From an uncultured Prevotella sp. (GTDB lineage: Bacteria; Bacteroidota; Bacteroidia; Bacteroidales; Bacteroidaceae), in contig CAKQDQ010000012.1 of NCBI GenBank assembly GCA_934229335.1, forward strand, positions 1 to 38,779: a stretch of 38,779 bases of DNA, read 5' to 3'. Below the pieces are notes generated by a model that saw only the letters and a program-made list of their open reading frames with translations, searched no databases and was not told the origin of the DNA. Below, in pieces: positions 31,380 through 38,779 of the stretch; position 1 is the first letter of the stretch, and each line of letters opens with the position of its first letter. A program made the translations under genes and the position numbers.

Positions 31380-34300
31380 TTAATCAAGCTTAATGCTAAG
31401 ACCGAGTCCGCGCAACTCATGTAGCAATACATTGAGTGATTCTGGGATACCAGGTGTAGGCATTGCATCGCCCTTCACTATTGCCTCGTAACTCTTTGAA
31501 CGACCTGTAACATCGTCTGACTTAATGGTAAGTATCTCCTGCAATACGTGGCTTGCACCGAACGCCTCGATAGCCCAGACCTCCATCTCTCCGAAACGCT
31601 GACCACCGAACTGTGCTTTACCACCAAGTGGCTGCTGAGTGATGAGAGAGTAAGGACCGATAGAACGAGCGTGCATCTTGTCCTCTACCATGTGACCGAG
31701 CTTCAAGAAGTATGTTACACCCACAGTTGCTGGCTGGTCAAAACGCTCACCTGTCTCACCGTCATAGAGGTGTGTTGAGCAAAGACGTGGCAGACCTGCC
31801 TTATCTGTCCATTCAGAGAGGTCTTCAAGTGTAGCACCATCAAAGATTGGTGTAGCGAACTTAACACCGAGCTTACGACCAGCAGCACCAAGGATAGCCT
31901 CGAATATCTGACCAAGGTTCATACGTGAAGGCACACCCAACGGATTCAATACCAAGTCTACAGGACGACCATCCTCAAGGAATGGCATATCTTCCTGACG
32001 TACTACCTTAGACACAATACCCTTGTTACCGTGACGACCAGCAAGTTTATCACCTACGCCGATCTTACGCTTCTTAGCGATGTAAACCTTCGCCATCTGG
32101 AGTACGCCTGAAGGCAGGTCGTCACCGATTGTGATAGCGAACTTACGACGCTTGAGTTCTGCGTCAAGAAGCTTATACTTACGGATGTAGTTCATGATAA
32201 GCATCTTGATAAGTTTATCGGTATGCTCATCGCCAGTCCAGTTACCAGACTGTACACCGTCGTATTCAAGGTTAGCGAGCATCGTTGCGGTGAACTTGCT
32301 ACCCTTTGTGATAATCTCTGCACCTGTGTAGTCTTTTACACCAGCACAAGTCTTACCCTCAGTAAGTACAAGGAGCTTGTCTATAAGTATATCCTTAAGA
32401 TCATTGCCCTTTGCCTCATACTCCTTATCAATCTTGGCGAGTATTATCTTGTCCTGCTTCTTTGACTCACGTGTCTTTACTGCACGCGCAAAGAGCTTCT
32501 TGTCTATTACGACACCTGAGAGCGAAGGATTAGCTTTCAATGAAGAGTCCTTTACATCACCAGCCTTATCACCAAAGATGGCACGCAGAAGCTTCTCTTC
32601 CGGTGAAGGATCACTCTCACCCTTAGGAGAAATCTTACCGATCATGATGTCACCTGGCTCTACACGAGCACCGAGACGGATAATACCATTCTCGTCAAGG
32701 TCTTTCGTAGCATCTTCTGATACATTAGGAATATCAGAGGTTAGCTCTTCCATACCACGCTTTGTCTCACGAACGTCAAGCGAATACTCATCAACGTGCA
32801 CAGAAGTCAAGACATCGTCACGAACAATACGCTCTGACAATACGATAGCATCCTCATAATTGTAACCCTTCCAAGGCATATAAGCAACGAGGAGGTTACG
32901 ACCGAGTGCCAACTCACCATTCTCAGTAGCATATCCCTCAGTAAGTATATCGCCTGCCTTAACACGCTGTCCCTTGTCACATATAGGACGAAGGTCGATA
33001 GTCATGTTCTGGTTGGTGCGGCGGAACTTAGGTATACGATATTCCTTAATAGCAGGTTCGAAGCTTACGAACTCTTCGTCTTCTGTACGGTCGTACAGAA
33101 TACGGATTGTTGTAGCATCTACATATTCAATAACACCATCACCCTCAGCGGTAATCATAGTACGTGAGTCCTCACAAACCTGACGCTCCAAGCCTGTACC
33201 GACGATAGGTGCATCATTATGGAGCAGTGGCACAGCCTGACGCATCATGTTACATCCCATCAACGCACGGTGACCGTCATCATGCTCCAAGAATGGAATA
33301 AGACCTGCAGAAACCGAAGCTATCTGCTGTGGTGACACGTCCATGAGGTCAACATCTGTTGGAGGAACAACAGGGAAGTCTGCCTTTTCACGACACTTAA
33401 CGACTTCTCTTACGAAGCTACCATCGTCATTCAGTGGCGCATTACCCTGACCAATGATGTGTGCTTCTTCCTCTTCAGCCGTGAGATACTCTACATGGTC
33501 ATTGTCAAGGTCAACAACGCCATTCTTAACCTTACGGTATGGTGTCTCAATAAATCCAAGGTCATTGATCTGGGCGAACATACAGAGTGAAGAAATCAAA
33601 CCGATGTTAGGACCTTCAGGAGACTCGATAGGACAAAGACGACCATAGTGAGTATAGTGTACGTCACGAACCTCGAAGCCTGCACGCTCACGTGACAGAC
33701 CGCCAGGACCCAACGCAGAGAGACGACGCTTGTGCGTTACCTCCGCCAGCGGGTTAGTCTGGTCCATGAACTGTGACAACGGGTTAGTTCCGAAGAACGA
33801 ATTTATAACGCTTGAGATAGTCTTTGCGTTAATAAGGTCTGTAGGAGTGAACACCTCATTATCACGAACGTTCATGCGCTCACGGATAGTGCGGCTCATA
33901 CGTGACAGACCGATAGAGAACTGATTTGCAAGCTGCTCACCTACGGTACGCACACGACGGTTTGACAAGTGGTCAATATCGTCTACTGTAGCATTACTAT
34001 TGATAAGCTGTATGAGGTACTTGATAATCTCGATGATATCCTCCTTTGTAAGGACACGAACGTCCATACTTGTATCAAGTCCCAACTTCTTGTTAATACG
34101 ATAACGACCTACTTCACCAAGGTCATAACGCTTATCAGAGAAGAAGAGGTTTGTGATAACCTCACGCGCACTTGCTTCATCAGCAGGGTCAGCATTACGC
34201 AGCTGACGATAGATATAATAAACAGCCTCTTTTTCAGAATTAGAGGTATCTTTCGCAAGTGTATTGAAAATTATGCCATACTTAGAAGCACTATCTTCGT

Positions 34301-35192
34301 TCTTATGAACAAGGATAGTAGACTGCTCACTGTCAAGGATATCCTGAATGTTATCTTCAGTAATCTCAGTCTCACGCTGCATAAGGATATCATTTCTCTC
34401 AAGTGAAACGACTTCACCAGTATCCTCATCAACGAAATCCTCCGTCCATGTCTTCATGATATGGGCAGCCAACTTACGACCAATAAGTTCCTTCAGATTC
34501 TTCTTTGTTACCTTTACCTCCTCAGCGAGGTCGAAGATATTAAGAATATCCTTATCCGTCTCATAACCGATAGCACGAAGAAGCGTTGTTACAGGCAACT
34601 TCTTCTTACGGTCGATGTAAGCATACATCACATTGTTGATGTCGGTAGCAAACTCAATCCATGAACCCTTGAACGGAATAACACGCGCACTATAAAGCAC
34701 AGAGCCATTAGCGTGCACACCCTGACCAAAGAACACACCTGGTGAACGGTGCAACTGTGACACGACAACACGCTCAGCACCATTAATAATAAAGGTACCG
34801 TTACTTGTCATGTATGGTATCGTTCCGAGGAAGACGTCAGAGATAATCGTCTCAAAGTCTGTATGGTCCTCATCAGTACAATACAGCTTCATCTTCGCCT
34901 TCATAGGAACGCTATATGTCAGTCCACGCTCCAGACACTCATCAATAGAATAGCGAGGAGGATCAATGAAGTAGTCAAGGAACTCCAATACGAAGTGGTT
35001 ACGAGTGTCCGCAATAGGAAAATTCTCCGCAAAGACCCTATACAGACCATCATTCTTACGTTCCTCAGGTGGAGTATCCAACTGAAGGAAGTCACGGAAT
35101 GACTTCAACTGCACGTCAAGGAAATCCGGATAAGGCATAGGATTCTTCACACGTGCGAAGTTAATTCTGCTTTCAACAACTTTAGATGTCAT
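31380..35192 (-). CDS. rpoB: DNA-directed RNA polymerase beta subunit
   Basis: 1270 residues, the usual Bacteroidota length. Recognisable parts: the N-terminal [38 protein letters not shown], and the rifampicin-pocket region with [25 protein letters not shown] (His, Arg and Ser contact positions are wild type in appearance). Further on are [44 protein letters not shown], and the C-terminal [20 protein letters not shown]. It carries out nucleotide addition together with beta'. A 265-bp gap with a hairpin separates it from rplL; rpoC follows 16 bp later. Confidence 0.98.
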   Translation of the reverse strand: MTSKVVESRINFARVKNPMPYPDFLDVQLKSFRDFLQLDTPPEERKNDGLYRVFAENFPIADTRNHFVLEFLDYFIDPPRYSIDECLERGLTYSVPMKAKMKLYCTDEDHTDFETIISDVFLGTIPYMTSNGTFIINGAERVVVSQLHRSPGVFFGQGVHANGSVLYSARVIPFKGSWIEFATDINNVMYAYIDRKKKLPVTTLLRAIGYETDKDILNIFDLAEEVKVTKKNLKELIGRKLAAHIMKTWTEDFVDEDTGEVVSLERNDILMQRETEITEDNIQDILDSEQSTILVHKNEDSASKYGIIFNTLAKDTSNSEKEAVYYIYRQLRNADPADEASAREVITNLFFSDKRYDLGEVGRYRINKKLGLDTSMDVRVLTKEDIIEIIKYLIQLINSNATVDDIDHLSNRRVRTVGEQLANQFSIGLSRMSRTIRERMNVRDNEVFTPTDLINAKTISSVINSFFGTNPLSQFMDQTNPLAEVTHKRRLSALGPGGLSRERAGFEVRDVHYTHYGRLCPIESPEGPNIGLISSLCMFAQINDLGFIETPYRKVKNGVVDLDNDHVEYLTAEEEEAHIIGQGNAPLNDDGSFVREVVKCREKADFPVVPPTDVDLMDVSPQQIASVSAGLIPFLEHDDGHRALMGCNMMRQAVPLLHNDAPIVGTGLERQVCEDSRTMITAEGDGVIEYVDATTIRILYDRTEDEEFVSFEPAIKEYRIPKFRRTNQNMTIDLRPICDKGQRVKAGDILTEGYATENGELALGRNLLVAYMPWKGYNYEDAIVLSERIVRDDVLTSVHVDEYSLDVRETKRGMEELTSDIPNVSEDATKDLDENGIIRLGARVEPGDIMIGKISPKGESDPSPEEKLLRAIFGDKAGDVKDSSLKANPSLSGVVIDKKLFARAVKTRESKKQDKIILAKIDKEYEAKGNDLKDILIDKLLVLTEGKTCAGVKDYTGAEIITKGSKFTATMLANLEYDGVQSGNWTGDEHTDKLIKMLIMNYIRKYKLLDAELKRRKFAITIGDDLPSGVLQMAKVYIAKKRKIGVGDKLAGRHGNKGIVSKVVRQEDMPFLEDGRPVDLVLNPLGVPSRMNLGQIFEAILGAAGRKLGVKFATPIFDGATLEDLSEWTDKAGLPRLCSTHLYDGETGERFDQPATVGVTYFLKLGHMVEDKMHARSIGPYSLITQQPLGGKAQFGGQRFGEMEVWAIEAFGASHVLQEILTIKSDDVTGRSKSYEAIVKGDAMPTPGIPESLNVLLHELRGLGLSIKLD

Positions 35193-35316
35193 GCTTCTTA
35201 TTTAAGTATGATAATTTCTGTATCTAATTCTTTCTAACTCTTTCCAATAAAAACTCTCCCTCCCTATGCCATCAACAACCGAAATAAAATATGTTGTATG
35301 GCTATAGACACAAGAA

Positions 35317-35349
35317 GGTTAGGACCTGCCTACTTGGTAGATCCTAACC
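35317..35349. promoter_or_regulatory. Hairpin between rplL and rpoB (possible attenuator/processing site)
   Basis: GGTTAGGA (35317-35324) pairs with TCCTAACC (35342-35349); CTAC-ttgg-TAG adds a small apical stem. It lies in the 265-bp rplL-rpoB gap, where many bacteria attenuate or process the transcript to lower rpoBC expression. On the minus strand no strong T-run follows. The remainder of the gap is featureless. Confidence 0.5.
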
Positions 35350-35457
35350 ATTTTGTTTCTTCTATATATGTAAAGCAAATCATAAAGAGTTACTTTACAT
35401 TATAATTGGAAAATCGTAAAGACTCAAATAAAAGTCTATTGTATTCCAGAAGTTATA

Positions 35458-35835
35458 TTACTTCAGCTCTACAACAGCACCAGCCTCTTCGATAGCCTTC
35501 TTAAGGTTCTCAGCCTCTGCCTTAGCAAGACCTTCCTTGATTGTAGAAGGTGCACCGTCAACGAGCTCCTTAGCTTCCTTAAGACCGAGACCACAAGCCT
35601 CCTTAACAGCCTTTACAACCTGAAGCTTAGCTGCACCAACTTCCTTCAGAACTACGTCAAAAGAATCCTTCTCAGCAGCAGCAGCAGCACCACCCTCTGC
35701 AGGAGCAGCAGCAACAGCAACTGCAGCAGCAGCTGGCTCAATACCATACTCGTCCTTGAGGACCTGAGCGAGTTCATTTACTTCCTTTACAGTGAGGTTT
35801 ACGAGTTCCTCTGCGATAGCTTTAATATCTGCCAT
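35458..35835 (-). CDS. rplL: 50S ribosomal protein L7/L12
   Basis: 125 residues. The N-terminal dimerisation helices ([31 protein letters not shown]) are followed by a long Ala-rich hinge (~35-60). The C-terminal domain carries the factor-binding surface [42 protein letters not shown]. Dimers bind L10 on the ribosome stalk and recruit elongation factors. It is separated from rplJ by 105 bp, and rpoB follows after a 265-bp gap with a hairpin. Confidence 0.97.
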   Translation of the reverse strand: MADIKAIAEELVNLTVKEVNELAQVLKDEYGIEPAAAAVAVAAAPAEGGAAAAAEKDSFDVVLKEVGAAKLQVVKAVKEACGLGLKEAKELVDGAPSTIKEGLAKAEAENLKKAIEEAGAVVELK

Positions 35836-35940
35836 TTTTATATAAAATTTATTTTGTTTATACTTTAAAGAATTGTTAACTGTTTTTTATATAACCCTCA
35901 ACAAGCCGACCGTATTTATGCCGCCTGCTCAAGATTATTC

Positions 35941-36456
35941 TTACTCTGCACGCTCTCCCAAAGTTTGGAGAAGACCGTGGATTGTACCGGAGCCAGACTG
36001 AAGCGCAGAAACAACGTTCTTTGCAGGAGACTGGAGCAGTGCGATAACGTCTGCGATGAGTTCGTTCTTGCTCTTGAGAGCAGCAAGTTCAGCGAGTTTG
36101 TCTTCACCAACGAAGATGCTCTCTTCAGCGTAAGCAGCCTTCAGAGTAGGATTAACATCCTTGTACTCCTTCAGCATCTTAGCAGGAACATTTGCAGTAT
36201 TAGCGAACAGCACAGCCGTATTGCCCTTAAGGCATGGATAAAGAGCAGTGTAATCCTTCTCAGCAGCATCAAGAGCCTTGATGAGGAGCTTATTCTTTAC
36301 AACGACAGTCTTTACCTCGCTCTGGAAAGCCTTGCGGCGAAGATCACTTGTAGCCTTTGCATCCAGACCTGTAACGTCTACAATGTAGAAGTGTGGGTAC
36401 TGGTTGATAAGCTCGCCAAGTTCAGAGATAATAGTATCTTTTACTTCTTTTTTCAT
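35941..36456 (-). CDS. rplJ: 50S ribosomal protein L10
   Basis: 171 residues. The N-terminal globular domain (KDTIISELGELINQYPHFYIVDVTGLDAKATSDLRRKAF) binds 23S rRNA at the stalk base. The C-terminal helix (INPTL..., ending LQSGSGTIHGLLQTLGERAE) carries the L7/L12 dimers. It starts 18 bp after rplA. In many bacteria L10 represses translation of its own mRNA; the short spacer here leaves little room for a separate leader. Confidence 0.97.
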   Translation of the reverse strand: MKKEVKDTIISELGELINQYPHFYIVDVTGLDAKATSDLRRKAFQSEVKTVVVKNKLLIKALDAAEKDYTALYPCLKGNTAVLFANTANVPAKMLKEYKDVNPTLKAAYAEESIFVGEDKLAELAALKSKNELIADVIALLQSPAKNVVSALQSGSGTIHGLLQTLGERAE

Positions 36457-36474
36457 TTTACAAAACTTTTAGAG

Positions 36475-37167
36475 TTAATCGGCTGATTTAGGATCAATCT
36501 TGATACCCTTACTCATAGTGCTTGAAATAAAGATACTCTTGATGTATGTACCCTTTGCAGCAGCTGGTTTAAGCTTGACAACCGTTGCGATAAACTCCTT
36601 AGCGTTTCCGGCAATAGCCTCTGCGCTCATAGAAATCTTGCCGATAGAAGTATGGATAATACCAGTCTTGTCGACCTTGAAATCGATCTTACCCTGCTTA
36701 ACTTCCTTAACAGCCTTTGCAACGTCCATTGTTACAGTACCACTCTTTGGGTTAGGCATAAGTCCACGAGGACCGAGGATACGGCCGATAGGACCAATCT
36801 TACCCATGCAAGAAGGCATTGTAATAATGACATCAACGTCTGTCCAACCACCTTTAATCTTCTCGATATACTCGTCGAGACCAACGTAGTCAGCACCAGC
36901 TTCCTTTGCAGCAGCTTCCTGATCAGGAGTACAAAGTGCAAGCACACGTGTAACCTTACCAGTACCATTAGGAAGGCTTACAACACCACGAACCATCTGG
37001 TTAGCCTTGCGAGGATCAACACCAAGACGAACGTCAACGTCAACAGAAGCGTCGAACTTAGTAGTAGTAATTTCCTTAACAAGAGCTGCAGCTTCATCGA
37101 TGCTGTAGAGCTTACCCTGCTCCACCTTTCCGGCTACTGCTTTTTGATTTTTTGTCAGTTTACTCAT
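36475..37167 (-). CDS. rplA: 50S ribosomal protein L1
   Basis: 230 residues. Hallmarks: [45 protein letters not shown], the RNA-binding segment [21 protein letters not shown], and the C-terminal [18 protein letters not shown]1 forms the mobile L1 stalk near the E site, and in many bacteria it autoregulates the rplK-rplA mRNA. A small hairpin in the 102-bp rplK-rplA gap (37184-37204) could be relevant. Confidence 0.97.
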   Translation of the reverse strand: MSKLTKNQKAVAGKVEQGKLYSIDEAAALVKEITTTKFDASVDVDVRLGVDPRKANQMVRGVVSLPNGTGKVTRVLALCTPDQEAAAKEAGADYVGLDEYIEKIKGGWTDVDVIITMPSCMGKIGPIGRILGPRGLMPNPKSGTVTMDVAKAVKEVKQGKIDFKVDKTGIIHTSIGKISMSAEAIAGNAKEFIATVVKLKPAAAKGTYIKSIFISSTMSKGIKIDPKSAD

Positions 37168-37183
37168 TTTTTTGAAGTTTTTC

Positions 37184-37204
37184 GGTACGAACGGTGTACG
37201 TACC
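37184..37204. promoter_or_regulatory. Hairpin in the rplK-rplA gap
   Basis: GGTACG (37184-37189) pairs with CGTACC (37199-37204) across a 9-nt loop, 16 nt before the rplA start on the minus strand. It could be an L1-type autoregulatory structure or simply intergenic. No L1 binding consensus was demonstrated. Confidence 0.35.
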
Positions 37205-37269
37205 CCTTTTCAGGAGTGTCCACCTCCCGGAAATGTTAATAATCAGCGGACAATCTCGCCTTACATTTA

Positions 37270-37713
<444 letters not shown>

Positions 37714-37750
37714 CTTTTTGTTTATATTAAAAAGTTGATTATATGAAAAG

Positions 37751-37827
37751 GGGTTAATGGAAGCATTATTTTTGTTAACCCACGATTCTTTCCTAATACA
37801 TTATATATATATGCGTGATATATATAA
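37751..37827. promoter_or_regulatory. Two hairpins in the nusG-rplK gap
   Basis: GGGTTAA (37751-37757) pairs with TTAACCC (37775-37781), and TTATATATAT (37801-37810) pairs with ATATATATAA (37818-37827). On the minus strand the first is followed by CCTTTTC, a weak terminator-like tail. They may tune read-through from nusG into rplK. Confidence 0.45.
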
Positions 37828-37847
37828 TCTTTAGCAGGTATATATTA

Positions 37848-38393
37848 CTATGCCTCTTTCTCTACCTGCATAAAGTTGAGTTCAAGCGGTGTATTTCTTC
37901 CAAAAATCTTTACCACCACTTTAAGTGTACGCTTCTCGCTGTTCACTTCCTCAATGATACCGCTAAAGCCAGAGAATGGTCCGTCAGTAACCTTCACAGT
38001 CTCATCGACCATGTATGGTATATCAATCTCTTCCTCAAGTTCTGTCTCCTCAGCAGCACCTACCATACGGTTGATATCCTGCTGACGTACAGGCGTTGGA
38101 TCATCAAGACCACCCAAAAAGCCTAAACAGTTAGGCATAAAACGTAGCGTATGTGCTGTATCTCCCACGAGGTCAGCCTCAATAAAGAGATAACCAGGAA
38201 GAGCTACCTTCTCTTTGACAACACGCTTTCCATTACGCAAAGCGGCATGCTTCTCCATAGGTAAAAGTACCTGAGATACATGCTGTGCCAACTGCGGATT
38301 ATGACTACATTCTGCTTCTATATATTCTTTTAGCTTTGCTTCCTTTCCGCTTACGGAACGCATAGCATACCATTTCATTCCTTTCTCAGCCAT
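37848..38393 (-). CDS. nusG: Transcription termination/antitermination factor NusG
   Basis: 181 residues. The N-terminal NGN domain starts MKWYAMRSVSGKEAKLKEYIEAEC and includes ALPGYLFIEADL and TLRFMPNCLGFLGG. The C-terminal KOW domain has VTDGPFSGFSGIIEEVNSEKRTLKVVVKIFGRNTPLELNF. NusG binds the RNA polymerase clamp and links it to Rho or ribosomal protein S10. It starts 8 bp after secE, the near-universal pairing. Confidence 0.96.
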   Translation of the reverse strand: MAEKGMKWYAMRSVSGKEAKLKEYIEAECSHNPQLAQHVSQVLLPMEKHAALRNGKRVVKEKVALPGYLFIEADLVGDTAHTLRFMPNCLGFLGGLDDPTPVRQQDINRMVGAAEETELEEEIDIPYMVDETVKVTDGPFSGFSGIIEEVNSEKRTLKVVVKIFGRNTPLELNFMQVEKEA

Positions 38394-38401
38394 AATTGCG
38401 A

Positions 38402-38590
38402 TTAACTCGGATAAATGGAGCTCATTACGAATTTAAAGACAGAGTCCATGCAGAAGACTACAACGGCTATAACAAGCGAAGCACACAAAACTACCATCGC
38501 AGAATGTGTGAGCTGAGCCCTTGTTGGCCAGGTAGTCTTATGTGCAAGCTCCTCGTAGCAAGCCTTGCAATAATTTACTATCTTGTTCAT
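38402..38590 (-). CDS. secE: Preprotein translocase subunit SecE
   Basis: 62 residues, the short single-span form found in most bacteria. An amphipathic N-terminal helix (NYCKACYEELAHKTTWPTRAQL) carries the conserved Trp-Pro (WPT) turn. One membrane helix (~31-53) follows. SecE clamps SecY in the SecYEG channel. It lies between tRNA-Trp and nusG, as in other Bacteroidota. Confidence 0.95.
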   Translation of the reverse strand: MNKIVNYCKACYEELAHKTTWPTRAQLTHSAMVVLCASLVIAVVVFCMDSVFKFVMSSIYPS

Positions 38591-38607
38591 ATTAAAATTT
38601 TCTTAGG

Positions 38608-38680
38608 CACGGGATGAGCGGCTCGAACGCCCGACACCTGGTTTTGGAGACCAGTGCTCTACCAACTGAGCTAATCCCGT
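38608..38680 (-). tRNA. tRNA-Trp (anticodon CCA)
   Basis: 73 nt on the minus strand. The acceptor stem ACGGGAT (complement of 38674-38680) pairs with ATCCCGT (complement of 38609-38615). The D-arm contains AGCTCAGTTGGTAGAGC, the anticodon loop is CTCCAAA with CCA, and the T-arm contains GTTCGAG. The 3' CCA is not encoded (CCT follows the discriminator G). It sits between tuf and secE, its standard place in Bacteroidota and many other phyla. GGTGAT-gcct-ATCACC (38700-38715) lies between it and tuf and may help processing. Confidence 0.97.
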
Positions 38681-38743
38681 AAGAAAAGTGAGGGTAACAG
38701 GTGATGCCTATCACCCTTCACTTTATATGTTGTTTAGAGAGAA

Positions 38744-38779
38744 TTAATCCTCGTAAACCTCTGTAATCTGACCAGAACC
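38744..38779 (-). CDS. tuf: Elongation factor Tu, C-terminal end
   Basis: Only the last 11 codons are present (GSGQITEVYED), followed by TAA whose complement is at 38744-38746. The GSGQ-T-E ending is that of EF-Tu domain 3, and EF-Tu is expected immediately upstream of tRNA-Trp/secE in this cluster. The rest of the gene lies beyond the right edge. Confidence 0.8.
   Translation of the reverse strand, partial: GSGQITEVYED

Noticed and set aside
30875..31393. Antisense ORFs within rpoB and rpoC
   Set aside because: Several open frames occur opposite rpoB/rpoC, but they reflect codon bias of the real genes; none has a promoter or protein-like composition.

Overview
The window looks like a chromosomal segment of a Prevotella-like member of the Bacteroidales. 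Three things support this: promoters of the Bacteroidota type (-7 box TAnnTTTG, seen ahead of several genes), C-terminal tails resembling type IX secretion sorting domains, and a xylanase whose GH10 domain is split by carbohydrate-binding modules. No rRNA and no CRISPR array were seen; one tRNA (Trp) lies near the right end.

Layout. 1-3139 (+): the tail of a flavodiiron protein, a TrmH/SpoU RNA methyltransferase, then a likely envelope-stress operon (small secreted protein, ECF sigma factor, candidate anti-sigma factor, Spy-like periplasmic protein) closed by a strong terminator. 3140-11123 (+): housekeeping genes glyA, map, tsaD and a CinA-type amidohydrolase, then a DUF5362-like membrane protein, a TonB-domain protein and a MATE transporter. 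They are separated by unusually repeat-rich intergenic DNA: two families of short elements with terminal inverted repeats, low-complexity inverted repeats, and an imperfect structured repeat. 11124-18168 (+): a secreted GH10 xylanase, then a lower-GC group of exported proteins (Sel1-repeat protein, a 27-residue signal-peptide-only ORF, a small beta-rich protein with a decayed relative, a lipoprotein). 18386-21383: methylmalonyl-CoA decarboxylase (scpB), then a minus-strand LPP20-like gene and a plus-strand AAA/DUF4143 ATPase diverging from five exact-period 33-bp tandem repeats.

21384-26970 is an AT-rich island. It carries the wreck of a second DUF4143 ATPase, a three-gene type II restriction-modification operon on the minus strand (two different D12-class adenine methyltransferases and a 693-residue endonuclease of the AlwI/Nt.BspD6I type), a strikingly structured noncoding stretch upstream of that operon, and a helix-turn-helix gene remnant behind a T11G9 homopolymer.

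26970-38779 (-) is the conserved transcription/translation cluster tuf-tRNA-Trp-secE-nusG-rplK-rplA-rplJ-rplL-rpoB-rpoC, ended by a clear rpoC terminator. The island therefore sits directly downstream of rpoC.

The most interesting unexplained material is noncoding: the folded 93-bp element upstream of the R-M operon, the promoter-bearing 33-bp repeat array before the AAA ATPase, the MITE-like families placed at gene starts, and a structured repeat found before glyA and before the xylanase gene. All calls come from reading the sequence; no database search was possible.
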